Source: Astrobacterium formosum (GTDB taxonomy: Bacteria; Pseudomonadota; Alphaproteobacteria; Rhizobiales; Xanthobacteraceae). Taken from it: a DNA stretch of 54,342 bases. The notes beneath the pieces were generated by a model. The model saw nothing but the letters and a program-made list of their open reading frames with translations, was not told the origin of the DNA and did not search any database. This document shows positions 25,490 to 34,246 of this stretch, piece after piece; position 1 is the first letter of the stretch, and the number at the start of each line of letters is the position of its first letter. The stretch covers positions 1 to 54,342 of the forward strand of contig JAVDCA010000036.1 in NCBI GenBank assembly GCA_030848545.1, written 5' to 3'. Position numbers and translations under genes: made by a program.

Positions 25490-27268
25490 TCATTCATTCA
25501 TGGTCGCACTCGATGGCTTCCTGCCCTTGCCGCGATATGCGTTTCGCCCTGGCTTGATGCGAGGCACGGCCTTCAGAAGTGCCCGCGTGTATTCGTGCTT
25601 CGGATCCTCGAAGATTTCTTCCGTTTCGCCTTCCTCGACGATCTCGCCGCGCCGCATGATCGCGATCCGATCGGAGAACTGCCGGACCGTGCTGAGATCA
25701 TGGGATATGAACAGGAAGGTGAGCCCAAACTCCTCCTGGAGATCGGCGAGCAGGTTGAGCACCTGCGCGCGCACCGACATGTCCAACGCCGACACCGCCT
25801 CGTCGGCGATGACGAAGCGTGGCGACAGCGCGAGCGCCCGCGCAATGGCGATGCGCTGGCGCTGGCCGCCGGAAAACTCGTGGGGATAGCGGTCGACGAA
25901 TTCCGGCCGCAACCCGACCCGCCGCAGCAGATCGGCGACGAAATCCCGCCTTTCGGTCGCGGACATCAGGCCGTGGATCGCCAGGCCGTCGCTGATCGAC
26001 TGGCCGATGCGCCGCCGCGGGTTCAAGGATGCGTACGGATCTTGAAAAATCGTCTGCACGTCGCGGCGGAAGCGCTTGAGTTGAGCGCCGTCCAGCGCAC
26101 TCACATTGCGCCCGTCGAATCGGATCGATCCGGCCGTCGGCGTATCGAGATGGGCCACGCAGCGGCCCAGCGTACTCTTGCCGGAACCGGATTCGCCGAC
26201 CAGCGCCACGGTGCTGCCCGGCCAGATGGCGAGATCGACGCCGCGAACGGCACGCACCACGTCCGTGGGCCGTCCGGCCCAGGAGTAGCGCAGGATGAAT
26301 TCCCGATGCAGCTTGTCGATTTCCACGAGCGGAACAGTTTCGCCGGCGGGAGCCGGTTCGGCAGCACGTCGCGTGACCGGTTCGGGTCGAACGGAACGAA
26401 TGACCGGCAGGTCACCGTCGGCGGATTCGGTAACGTCGATGGTTGGGAACCGGCGTCCCGGCACGCGCGGCGCGTCGACGTCGGGTGCAGACGCCACCAA
26501 GGCCTCTGTGTAGGCGTGGCGGGGCGCCCGCAGAATCTGCTCGACCGGCCCCTGTTCGACGATCCGGCCGCGATACATGACGACGACGTGGTCGGCAATC
26601 TCGGCCACGACACCGAGGTCGTGGGTGATGAACAACATCGCCGAACCGAGTTCGGCCTGCATGTCGAACAGCAGGTCGAGCACCTGCGCTTGTACCGTCA
26701 CGTCAAGCGCAGTGGTCGGCTCGTCGGCGATGATCAATTTCGGCTTGGCCGCGCAGGCAATGGCGATCATCACGCGCTGACGCATGCCGCCGGAAAGTTC
26801 GTGGGGATACGCGCGTGCCCGCACGGCGGCATCCTGGATGCCGACCCGGTCGAGCAGAGCGATCGCACGCGCCATGGCGTTCTCGGGCGTCACCTGTTCG
26901 TGGATTCGCAGGACCTCGACGATCTGGTCTCCGACGCGCATCGCCGGGTTGAGCGCCGTCATCGGTTCCTGGAAGATCATCGAAATGTCGCGGCCACGCA
27001 CCGCGGTCATGTCGGCTTCGCTTTCGGTGAGGAGATCCCGGCCGGCGAATAGGACCCGGCCGGCGACGTCTCCGGGCGGATCGATGAGGCGAAGGATCGA
27101 CAGACCGGTGACGGACTTTCCCGACCCCGACTCGCCGACGAGACACACCACTTCGCCGCGTCGAACTTCGAACGACAGATCGTCGATCGCCGTCGTCGTG
27201 CCGGCGCCCGTGTGGAATTTGATGGTCAGCCCCTCGACCGACAGCAACGGCTCGCAAGGGCGGCTCAT
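25490..27268 (-). CDS. Fused dipeptide/oligopeptide ABC transporter ATPase (DppD-DppF type)
   Basis: A 592-residue protein with two complete ABC domains in one chain. The first domain (about 8-260) has [26 protein letters not shown] and [12 protein letters not shown]. The second (about 300-560) has [26 protein letters not shown] and [12 protein letters not shown], where the usual Pro of DEP is Ala. A linker of about 45 residues separates them. It energises import of peptides or related solutes by the adjacent DppB/DppC-like permeases. The start at 27268 overlaps the permease stop by ATGA. Last gene of the cassette. Confidence 0.93.
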   Translation of the reverse strand: MSRPCEPLLSVEGLTIKFHTGAGTTTAIDDLSFEVRRGEVVCLVGESGSGKSVTGLSILRLIDPPGDVAGRVLFAGRDLLTESEADMTAVRGRDISMIFQEPMTALNPAMRVGDQIVEVLRIHEQVTPENAMARAIALLDRVGIQDAAVRARAYPHELSGGMRQRVMIAIACAAKPKLIIADEPTTALDVTVQAQVLDLLFDMQAELGSAMLFITHDLGVVAEIADHVVVMYRGRIVEQGPVEQILRAPRHAYTEALVASAPDVDAPRVPGRRFPTIDVTESADGDLPVIRSVRPEPVTRRAAEPAPAGETVPLVEIDKLHREFILRYSWAGRPTDVVRAVRGVDLAIWPGSTVALVGESGSGKSTLGRCVAHLDTPTAGSIRFDGRNVSALDGAQLKRFRRDVQTIFQDPYASLNPRRRIGQSISDGLAIHGLMSATERRDFVADLLRRVGLRPEFVDRYPHEFSGGQRQRIAIARALALSPRFVIADEAVSALDMSVRAQVLNLLADLQEEFGLTFLFISHDLSTVRQFSDRIAIMRRGEIVEEGETEEIFEDPKHEYTRALLKAVPRIKPGRNAYRGKGRKPSSATMNE

Positions 27269-28110
27269 CGCCTCAACTCCGGATTGAGGCGATCCTGCAG
27301 CCAGTCGCCGAGGACGTTGATCGACAGCACCACCGCGAACAAAACGATGCTCGGCACCAGAACCGGCCATGGATTGATGAAGATGTAGTCCTTCAGGGTG
27401 CCGATCATCTGACCCCACGACGGGGTCGGAGGATGGACGCCGAGCCCGAGGAAGCTCAGGCCCGCCTCCAGCAGCATCGCGAAGGAGAAAGTGAACGACG
27501 CCTGGACGGCGATCACCGAGCGCATGTTGGGCAGGATTTCCCGGCGGATCAGCCATAACCGGCCGGCCCCCAGCGACACCGCCGCGGTCACATGATCGCG
27601 GGCACGAATGCTGCGGGCCATGCCGTAGGCGACGCGTGCGAACTGGGGGAAGTAGAGCACGCCGATGGTGCCGATCAGCGCCCAGAAGCTGCCGCCGAGA
27701 AATGCCAGGACGACGATCGCGACGAATATCTCCGGCAGGGAAACCAGGACGTCGATGATGCGCATCATCGCGCTCTCGAGCCGCGGCGAGAAGAAGGCGA
27801 TCGCGACACCGCTGATGACGCCCAGCGTGCCGGCGATGAGGACCGCCGCAGCAGCGACCGTGAGCGAAACACGCCCGCCATAGACGACGCGAGCCAGAAG
27901 ATCGCGGCCGAGTTCGTCGGTTCCGAGCGGATGCACGAGATCGGGCGAGGCGAGAACGTGAGACGGGTTGATCGCCAGCGGATCGGCGGCGATCAGGATT
28001 GGCGCCGACACCGACAGGGCGGCGAGGAAGCCGAGGGCCGTCGCGGCGGTCAACACTGCCGCGTTGCTGCGCCGGACGCGTGCGACCGTGGTCTGGGGCT
28101 GAGGCGCCAT
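27265..28110 (-). CDS. Dipeptide-type ABC transporter permease, DppC family
   Basis: A 281-residue inner-membrane permease. HPLGTDELGRDLLARVVYGGRVSL is the DppC/OppC hallmark just after helix 1. The EAA loop region reads VTAAVSLGAGRLWLIRREILPNM. About six helices follow the order of the family. It starts at 28110 in a TAATG junction with the upstream permease and overlaps the ATPase gene by 4 bp. Substrate preference is set by the binding protein, not visible here. Confidence 0.93.
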   Translation of the reverse strand: MAPQPQTTVARVRRSNAAVLTAATALGFLAALSVSAPILIAADPLAINPSHVLASPDLVHPLGTDELGRDLLARVVYGGRVSLTVAAAAVLIAGTLGVISGVAIAFFSPRLESAMMRIIDVLVSLPEIFVAIVVLAFLGGSFWALIGTIGVLYFPQFARVAYGMARSIRARDHVTAAVSLGAGRLWLIRREILPNMRSVIAVQASFTFSFAMLLEAGLSFLGLGVHPPTPSWGQMIGTLKDYIFINPWPVLVPSIVLFAVVLSINVLGDWLQDRLNPELRR

Positions 28111-29069
28111 TACTTCGTCCCCGTTCGCACCCGCGGGTCGACGATGCTCTGGGCAATGTCGATGAGCAGGCTGATGACGATGAAGATTGCAAAGATGGAG
28201 AGCAAGCAGCCCTGCATCACCGGGTAATCGCGCGCGAAACAGGCGCTCACCAGGAGCGACGAGAGGCCGGGCCAGTCGAACAGCGCCTCCACGATCACCG
28301 TGCCGCCGAGTAGGTTGCCGGCCCGGATCCCGACGATGGCGATGACCGGAACGAGCGCATTGGGGAGCGCGTGGCGCGTCATGGCCTGACCACGCGTCAA
28401 CCCCTTGGCCCTGGCCATTCGCACATAGTCTTTCGACAGGGTGTCGATCAGGCTCGAACGCGTCATGCGCGCGACCACGCCCATGAAGTTGATACCGATG
28501 GCGACGCACGGCAGCACCAGGCAGGCGAAATGCGTCAGCGGGTCGTCGTCGAGCGCCACGTATCCGGACGACGGCAGCAGCCCGAGCCAAAGACTGAAGA
28601 TCAATACCAGTATGATACCGGAAACGAACACCGGCGCCGAGAAGCCGGCAATGGCTACGATCGAGGCGATCAATCCGCTGACGCGGCCACGGTCGCGGGC
28701 CGCGATCGTACCGAGCGGGATGCCGAACACGACCGCAGCCACCAGGCCGCCGAAGATGATCTCCAGGCTGCGCGGAATCCGCCGCGCCAGCTCGGCGACC
28801 ACCGGCTCGCCACTGCGCAGGGAATGGCCGAGATCGCCGTGCAGAACGGCCGATGCCCAGCGCACGAACTGGGTCGGCAGAGGCAAGTCCAGTCCGAGTT
28901 CGGCGCGTACACGCGCCACCGCCATCGGGTCGGCACCCGCCTGCTCGCCGAGCACCATCACCACCGGGTCGCCCGGCAGCAGATGAATCGACAGGAACAC
29001 CACGATGCTGGCCAGCGCCATCGTGATCAGGGAAGAGACGAATCGATGTGCGACAAAGCGGTGCATCAT
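28110..29069 (-). CDS. Dipeptide-type ABC transporter permease, DppB family
   Basis: A 319-residue permease with the DppB N-terminus (HRFVSSLITMALASIVVFLSIHLLPGDPV). RAELGLDLPLPTQFVRW follows, and the EAA loop is YVRMARAKGLTRGQAMTRHALPNALVPV. Six helices are apparent. The upstream gap to the binding-protein gene is 248 bp and contains a palindromic repeat, so expression of the membrane part may differ from that of the binding protein. Confidence 0.93.
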   Translation of the reverse strand: MMHRFVAHRFVSSLITMALASIVVFLSIHLLPGDPVVMVLGEQAGADPMAVARVRAELGLDLPLPTQFVRWASAVLHGDLGHSLRSGEPVVAELARRIPRSLEIIFGGLVAAVVFGIPLGTIAARDRGRVSGLIASIVAIAGFSAPVFVSGIILVLIFSLWLGLLPSSGYVALDDDPLTHFACLVLPCVAIGINFMGVVARMTRSSLIDTLSKDYVRMARAKGLTRGQAMTRHALPNALVPVIAIVGIRAGNLLGGTVIVEALFDWPGLSSLLVSACFARDYPVMQGCLLSIFAIFIVISLLIDIAQSIVDPRVRTGTK

Positions 29070-29104
29070 TGTGTCTCGTCGTTACACCAACCGTCGTTGC
29101 TTTG

Positions 29105-29189
29105 GCCTCCTCACTGCGAGGAGAAAGGCGGCGAAGCAATCCAGGGGCCGTGCGGTGAAAAACTGGATCGCTTCGTCCCGCCCGCAACG
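29105..29189. repeat. Inverted repeat between binding protein and permease genes
   Basis: GCGAAGCAATCCAG (29131-29144) is inverted, with a few mismatches, at 29163-29176 (CTGGATCGCTTCGT); a small CCTC/GAGG hairpin lies at the left. The style is that of rhizobial intergenic repeats. Sequence from 29190 to 29317 holds nothing else recognised. Confidence 0.65.
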
Positions 29190-29317
29190 ATGGAAACAGG
29201 CAATTCGGTCACGACTTGTGGACGCTGGGTGCTGCCGGCGCTGATCGATGGGGATGCCGGACGCGACGTCCCGTCCGGCACCGATCGATCCGAGCGACAG
29301 GCTCGACCGCGAGAGCC

Positions 29318-30874
29318 TCAGTCGATCCACATCGCCGGCAGCGAGATGCCGGCGCTGCTTTCGTTGAGGGCACCGCCCAGGTGCTGATATCCTTTGACGT
29401 TGCGGCGATAAGCCTGCGCCTGTTCGCGGAAGTTGACGAACACCCACGGGCTGGTCTCGAGCAAGCGCTCCTCGACCTTCCGATAGATCGCCTTGCGCTC
29501 GGCCGTGACGGTGGTCGCCCGTCCATCCGCCAGCAGTTTTTCGAGCACCTCGTCGCGATTGCCGATCGGCTTGGCCCAGTAGGTCGATTCGGCACCGAAA
29601 TAGTAGGCATAGGCGTCCGGATCCGGAACCTTCATCGATACGCCGTAAAGCATCGCATCGTAAGAGCCGCTGTTCTTGCGTTCCATCAGGTTCGCCCATT
29701 CGACGAGCTTGATGGTCGCATTGACGCCGATTTCCTTGAGATTGGCCTGGATGACCTGCGCGGTCGTCGTGTAGATGCCCAGGCCCTGATACACGATCAG
29801 TTCGAAATCGAGGCCCTTGGCGAGGCCGGCTTCGGCAAGGAGGCTCCGTGCCCGGGCCGGATCGTGCTTGAAGTACTGGGCGAGATCGGGAACGTAGAAC
29901 GGCGAATCGGACGGCGTCGGCGGCCCGAAGATCGGCGCGCCGTGGCCGAAGAAGGCCGCCTTGGCGATTGCGGCACGATCCACCGCGTAGGCGAACGCCC
30001 GGCGCACGCGCGGATCGTCGAACGGTTTGTGCGCGGTGTTGAACCACACATTCATGAAGGCCCCGCCGCTCGAATCGACCTTGAAGTTGGGCATACGGCT
30101 CAACACGTCGATGTCCTTCCACGGAACGAAGTCGATCATGTCGAGCGCGCCGCTGCGCAGAGCATTGACGCGGGCGTCGTCGCTCTTGATCATCCGCACC
30201 TCGACCGTGTCGAGTCGCGGCTGGCCCGGCACGAAATAGGCCGGATTCTTCTTCAGCACGGCCCGCACGGCCGGCTCGTAGACGTCGAGCCTGAAGGGGC
30301 CGGTGCCATTGGCGGCGGTCTTGGCATTGGCACCGCCCTCGATCCATTTGCGCGACACGATCGCGCCCTCTGGCAGGGCCAGGATGGCGAGCAGAGTCGC
30401 GTCCGGCTGCGGCTGCGAAACCTTGACGGTCGTCGCGTCGATCACCTCCACGGTGGCGCCGATCAGGTTCGTGCGCAGCGCCGCCGCCGTCTTGGGATCG
30501 ATGATCCGTTCGAGCGAGAACTTGACGTCGTCGGCCGTCAGCGGCGTGCCGTCGTGGAACTTAACTCCCTGCCGCAGATGGAAGATGATCGTGCGGGCAT
30601 TCGGCTGTTCCCAGCGCTCGGCGAGACGGGGCGTGATCGTGCCATCGGCGGCGTAGCCGACCAGTGGACTGTAGAGCGCCTCGATCAGCACCTTCCATGC
30701 ACTGCCATTGTAGACGTGCGGGTCGAGACTCGTCACTTCGGTGACCGTGCCGTAGCGCAACGTGCCTCCCGCTTTCGGGGTCTGCGCTGCGGCGGAGCGT
30801 CCGAGCTGCGGTGCGGTGATTGCAGCCAGCGATGCCAATGTCGCGTAATGGAACGAACGTCTGGTGATGTTCAT
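29318..30874 (-). CDS. Peptide/oligopeptide-type ABC transporter substrate-binding protein
   Basis: A 518-residue SBP_bac_5 protein exported by a twin-arginine-like signal (MNITRRSFHYATLASLAAI, cleavage near AAAQ). Family blocks include LRYGTVTEVTSLDPHVYNGSAW, LRQGVKFHDGTPLTADDVKFSLERI, NVWFNTAHKPFDDPRVRRAFAYAVDR and ARSLLAEAGL. It captures a peptide, amino-acid conjugate or similar solute for the DppBC-type permease downstream. It follows the aminotransferase gene by 21 bp. The neighbouring asparaginase suggests an amide- or isoaspartyl-containing ligand; that is inference. Confidence 0.92.
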   Translation of the reverse strand: MNITRRSFHYATLASLAAITAPQLGRSAAAQTPKAGGTLRYGTVTEVTSLDPHVYNGSAWKVLIEALYSPLVGYAADGTITPRLAERWEQPNARTIIFHLRQGVKFHDGTPLTADDVKFSLERIIDPKTAAALRTNLIGATVEVIDATTVKVSQPQPDATLLAILALPEGAIVSRKWIEGGANAKTAANGTGPFRLDVYEPAVRAVLKKNPAYFVPGQPRLDTVEVRMIKSDDARVNALRSGALDMIDFVPWKDIDVLSRMPNFKVDSSGGAFMNVWFNTAHKPFDDPRVRRAFAYAVDRAAIAKAAFFGHGAPIFGPPTPSDSPFYVPDLAQYFKHDPARARSLLAEAGLAKGLDFELIVYQGLGIYTTTAQVIQANLKEIGVNATIKLVEWANLMERKNSGSYDAMLYGVSMKVPDPDAYAYYFGAESTYWAKPIGNRDEVLEKLLADGRATTVTAERKAIYRKVEERLLETSPWVFVNFREQAQAYRRNVKGYQHLGGALNESSAGISLPAMWID

Positions 30875-30895
30875 CGTCGGGGTTCCGTTTCGGAG

Positions 30896-32101
30896 TCAGG
30901 CTGAAGGAAGGACGTCGAGAAGGCGATCGATCTCCTGGGTGTCGTTGTAGTAGGAGGGTGATATGCGAAGTTTGCCGCCGCGGATCGCAAGGTCGATGCC
31001 GGCACTGCGCAAGCGCCCCTCGAGATCCTCGATCGCAAGGCGCGGGTGGCTGAAAGAGAGATTGCCGGAGCGCTCGCCGTCGCCGAACGGGCTGACGATG
31101 TCGTAACCTCGCCGGCGCAGCCCTTCGGCAGCGCGTGACGTCAATCCGAGAATATGGGATTCGATCGCCTCGCTCGTCAACGCGAGCTGAACGCGCACCG
31201 CCGCATCGAGGCCCCAGATGCCCGGGAAGTTGACCAGCGCCTCCTCGAACCGGCCGGCATCCGGCCGATAGACGAGTTCGTAGTCCATGTGGTCTTCCGT
31301 CTTGCCGACCGTGTGGTAGCCGACGCTCGGCGGGTCGAGCCGGTCGAGCGATTCGCTGCGGCAGTAGAAAATCCCGGTACCGATCGGGGCGAGCATCCAT
31401 TTGTGTCCGCCGACCGACATGAAGTCGATGCCGAGCTTCTCCACGTCGATCTTCAGCGCGCCCACCCATTGGATGGCGTCGATGTTGAACAGGGCGCCCT
31501 TCTCGCGGCACAGGGTGGCGGTGCTGGCGATGTCGTGTCGGTAACCGTTGGAGAACTGCACGGCGCTCAGCGACACGATACGGGTTCGGCCGTCCATCGC
31601 GGCGCGGACGTCATCGACCAGGATGCGCCCGGCGCGGTTCTTCACCCATCGGACTTCGACGCCCAGACGTTTCAGCCTCATCCAGCAATAGACATTGGAA
31701 GGATACTCGATATCGGCGAGAATGACATTGTCGCCGGCCTTCCAGGGCAAGCCGTTGGCTACCGTGACCAGCCCTTCGGTGGTGTTCTTGACATAGGCGA
31801 TCTCGCTGCGCTTGGCGCCGATGAGCCTGGCGATACGATCCTTGAACTCCGTGTCGGCGTGCCGGCACCAGTTGGGATAGTCGTTGCGTCCATTGTCCCG
31901 CACATTGCCGAGAAAGCGGTCGACAGCGGCGATGACCGGCAGGCTCATGGCGCCGATCGAGGCGTTGTTGAAATAGCAGCGCTTCTGCTTGATCGGAAAC
32001 AGCTTGCCGACGTTTTGCAGCGTCAACCCGTTCAGCCCGTCCGGATCGGCGGCGAACAAATCCGCGTTCGCCGCACTGGTGTTGGGCTCGTCATGTCTCA
32101 T
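30896..32101 (-). CDS. Class V PLP aminotransferase-family enzyme
   Basis: A 401-residue fold-type I PLP enzyme. It shows CYFNNASIGAMSLPVIAAVDRFL near the start, IAYVKNTTEGLVTVANGL, ILADIEYPSNVYCWMRLK, NIDAIQWVGALKIDV and the PLP-lysine motif DFMSVGGHKWMLAPIGTG near residue 235. Relatives include isopenicillin N epimerase-like and cysteine desulfurase-like enzymes. The exact reaction (epimerase, lyase or transaminase) cannot be read. Start ATG 32101 has GGGAG about ten bases upstream; an ATG seven codons earlier is possible. It lies between the asparaginase and the binding protein, pointing to amino-acid catabolism. Confidence 0.88.
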   Translation of the reverse strand: MRHDEPNTSAANADLFAADPDGLNGLTLQNVGKLFPIKQKRCYFNNASIGAMSLPVIAAVDRFLGNVRDNGRNDYPNWCRHADTEFKDRIARLIGAKRSEIAYVKNTTEGLVTVANGLPWKAGDNVILADIEYPSNVYCWMRLKRLGVEVRWVKNRAGRILVDDVRAAMDGRTRIVSLSAVQFSNGYRHDIASTATLCREKGALFNIDAIQWVGALKIDVEKLGIDFMSVGGHKWMLAPIGTGIFYCRSESLDRLDPPSVGYHTVGKTEDHMDYELVYRPDAGRFEEALVNFPGIWGLDAAVRVQLALTSEAIESHILGLTSRAAEGLRRRGYDIVSPFGDGERSGNLSFSHPRLAIEDLEGRLRSAGIDLAIRGGKLRISPSYYNDTQEIDRLLDVLPSA

Positions 32102-32177
32102 TCTCAGTACTCCCAGACGCATTCACGCGGGCGATATGCCTCCGCGCGACGGAAAATTCGGCGCGCCAGTTCGCAGG

Positions 32178-33155
32178 TCACAGCGGTTGGGCCGCGTAGC
32201 GGAGCGACGCGGTCGGCTTGCTGTCGGCCGATGTGATCACGCGGATCTCGGCCGGATGGCAGCGCGGCTCGGTTTCGCCGTCGCGCCACATCCAATAAGT
32301 GTTGGAGGGGTTGCCGTTGACGGCCACGACCTTGTGGTTGGCCGCGGCGTCGATCGCATGGATGGTGACGCGGCTGACGAGGCCGGTCGTCAGCCGCCGC
32401 ATGTCCTCCACGGCCTCCTCCACCGCGTCGCCGACGCTCAGGCCCATCTTCATGTAGAGGACGACGGCCCTCGCGGCGCCCGTGCGGATCGCCATCTCGC
32501 CGGCGCCGGTACACGCACAGGCGCCGTAACGGGTGTCGGCGTAAGAGCCGGCGCCGATGATCGGGCTGTCGCCGAGGCGGCCCGGATACTTCCATCCCCA
32601 GCCGGAGGTGCTGGTTCCGGTGGCGATATGGCCGTTGCTGTCCTGGGCGAGAAAGACCGTGGTGTCGCGGCCGGTCTCGGGATCGATGGCGTGCCGACAA
32701 AGGTCGATCATCGGCACATCGGGCCACGCCTGCCGCAGGTCGGGAGGCACCTCGCGCTCGAACCACGACTGCCAGGAGCGGCGCGAGTCGGCGGTCAGAT
32801 TGTCGGAACGCTCGGCCCCGATCTCGGCCGCAAATCGCGCCGCACCGGCGCCGACCAGCATCTCGTGCGGCAGACGCTCCAATACCTGCCTGGCGACGCT
32901 GACCGGATGAAGAAAACCCTGCAACGCCCCGACCGCGCCGGTGCGCAACGTCGTGCCGTCCATGATGGAGCCGTCGAGTTCGACCTCGCCCAAGAGGTTG
33001 GGCCAGCCGCCGCGTCCGACCGTACGCACGGTCTCGTCGGCTTCGACGATGCGGATGCCGGCCTCGATGGCGTCCAACGCCGACGTCCCCTGCCCGAGCA
33101 GATGCGCGCTCTTGCCGACCCCTCGCGCCCCATCGGTGTTCGTCAGCACAATCAT
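32178..33155 (-). CDS. Ntn-type asparaginase / glycosylasparaginase family
   Basis: A 325-residue type 2 asparaginase-fold precursor that should self-cleave before the nucleophile Thr in GRDTTVFLAQD (about Thr165). It then forms a substrate pocket with GHIATGTSTSGWGWKYPGRLGDSPIIGAGSYAD, typical of N4-(beta-N-acetylglucosaminyl)-asparaginases and isoaspartyl peptidases. It would hydrolyse an aspartyl amide bond and release aspartate. ATG 33155 (MIVLTNTDGARGVGKSA) has AGGG just upstream; a longer frame adds non-homologous residues. First gene of the cassette operon, divergent from the GntR regulator. Confidence 0.9.
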   Translation of the reverse strand: MIVLTNTDGARGVGKSAHLLGQGTSALDAIEAGIRIVEADETVRTVGRGGWPNLLGEVELDGSIMDGTTLRTGAVGALQGFLHPVSVARQVLERLPHEMLVGAGAARFAAEIGAERSDNLTADSRRSWQSWFEREVPPDLRQAWPDVPMIDLCRHAIDPETGRDTTVFLAQDSNGHIATGTSTSGWGWKYPGRLGDSPIIGAGSYADTRYGACACTGAGEMAIRTGAARAVVLYMKMGLSVGDAVEEAVEDMRRLTTGLVSRVTIHAIDAAANHKVVAVNGNPSNTYWMWRDGETEPRCHPAEIRVITSADSKPTASLRYAAQPL

Positions 33156-33184
33156 CACGCCCTCACTTGTCGCGGCGGCACTGA

Positions 33185-33218
33185 TTGGATACAAAATCCA
33201 CTTGGATACTAAATCCAA
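33185..33218. promoter_or_regulatory. Two 17-bp palindromes, probable GntR operators
   Basis: TTGGATACTAAATCCAA (33202-33218) is a perfect palindrome with 6-bp arms. An almost identical copy, TTGGATACAAAATCCAC, lies directly before it at 33185-33201 with one arm mismatch. They sit 30 bp upstream of the asparaginase start in the divergent gap shared with the GntR gene. Adjacent copies on one helical face are what a FadR-type dimer pair would bind. Strong by pattern; no experiment. Confidence 0.7.
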
Positions 33219-33421
33219 AACCGACACATGATGCAACGATTAGCACCGCCTTCTGGTGCCGAAATGTTGTGCATGAGTTGAACAAGAAGTTGGCGCGCGG
33301 GCCGCGACCGCGGCGCCAACATCGGCAAAGCCGCCGCTAGTTTCCAGTCGCGTTCAATGGCATAGGAAGTTTCGGCAGCCTTGCCGAGAGCGCCGAACGC
33401 CCGGACCAAAGGCAAATCGAG

Positions 33422-34099
33422 ATGGAAATTCGACGTAAGACCACGACCACCCAAGTAGTCGATATCTTGCGGGCGCGGATCTTCTCAGGAGCATTGCAAG
33501 AGGGCACGCAGCTCCGCCAGGAACATCTGGCCACCGAACTCGGTGTCAGCCGGGTTCCCATACGTGAGGCGCTGCACCAACTCGAGGCCGAGGGGCTGGT
33601 GACGATGCACACGCACCGCGGCGCCCTCGTCTCCTCATTGTCGCTGGACGAACTCACGGAGGTCTACGAAATCCGGGCGCGGCTGGAGCCATGGCTGCTC
33701 GAGCTGTCATTGCCGCACATCGACGACGCCGATTTCGAGGAAGCCGAGCTCCTGTTGACCAAGCTTGCCGATGAAAAGAACAACCAGCACTGGACGGCAC
33801 TCAATTGGGACTTCCACGCGGCCATCTACAGACAGGCTCGCCGTCCGCACACCGTCGAGCTGCTGCGCAAGCTCTATCTGAATGCTTATCGACATTTCCC
33901 GCCGTCGATCCGCTTTGCCGGCGGCCATGCGCACATGCACGCCGAACACCGTACGCTCCTGGATTTGTGCCGCCAGCGCGATATCACCCGAGCCAAGGCC
34001 CACCTCGAGGATCACATCCTGATCGGCTCCCGCAACCTCATCGCTCGGCTGCGCGCTGAACGAGCCGAAGCGGACAGGTCGTTCGCCGCCTCGGCGTGA
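33422..34099 (+). CDS. GntR-family regulator, FCD (FadR) subfamily
   Basis: A 225-residue regulator with an N-terminal winged helix (about 7-72: VVDILRARIFSGALQEGTQLRQ, LGVSRVPIREALHQLEAEGLV) and a C-terminal all-helical FCD ligand domain. The metal/ligand residues are visible in NWDFHAAIYRQA, MHAEHRTLLDLC and AKAHLEDHI. FCD regulators sense small organic acids or amino acids. It is divergent from the asparaginase-aminotransferase-ABC operon, and palindromic operators lie in between, so it most likely controls that operon and itself. Confidence 0.93.
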   Translation: MEIRRKTTTTQVVDILRARIFSGALQEGTQLRQEHLATELGVSRVPIREALHQLEAEGLVTMHTHRGALVSSLSLDELTEVYEIRARLEPWLLELSLPHIDDADFEEAELLLTKLADEKNNQHWTALNWDFHAAIYRQARRPHTVELLRKLYLNAYRHFPPSIRFAGGHAHMHAEHRTLLDLCRQRDITRAKAHLEDHILIGSRNLIARLRAERAEADRSFAASA

Positions 34100-34149
34100 G
34101 GATCGGCGAGCTGTTGGAGGGCGGATGATGACCGTCATCGACGTCACCC

Positions 34150-34178
34150 GTCACTCCCCACAGGCGTGGGGATAAACG
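34150..34178 (+). repeat. Solitary type I-E CRISPR-like repeat
   Basis: Reads TCCCC, eight bases, GGGGATAAAC (34155-34177), the same arm lengths and 3' AWAAAC end as type I-E CRISPR repeats. Only one copy is seen, with no spacers, leader or cas genes. It lies between the GntR gene and the right 63-bp repeat. A relic repeat or a chance palindrome are both possible. Confidence 0.4.
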
Positions 34179-34183
34179 CCGCC

Positions 34184-34246
34184 CCGCCGCCCTCTACCCC
34201 CGCGCCTCGCGCACGAACATCATGCACACCGCCCCGAACAGCGGGC
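34184..34246. repeat. Right copy of the 63-bp direct repeat (3' end of MFS gene)
   Basis: Covers the last 53 bp of the MFS coding region and 10 bp beyond. Matches 25417-25479 at 61 of 63 positions in the same orientation. Confidence 0.9.

Noticed and set aside
26780-26815. GTGGGGAT motifs inside the ABC ATPase gene as further CRISPR-like repeats
   Set aside because: They encode the conserved YPHELSGG region of both ATPase halves; the similarity is coding coincidence.
34150-34178. CRISPR array
   Set aside because: Only one repeat-like unit, no spacers, leader or cas genes, so it is listed as a solitary repeat and not as an array.
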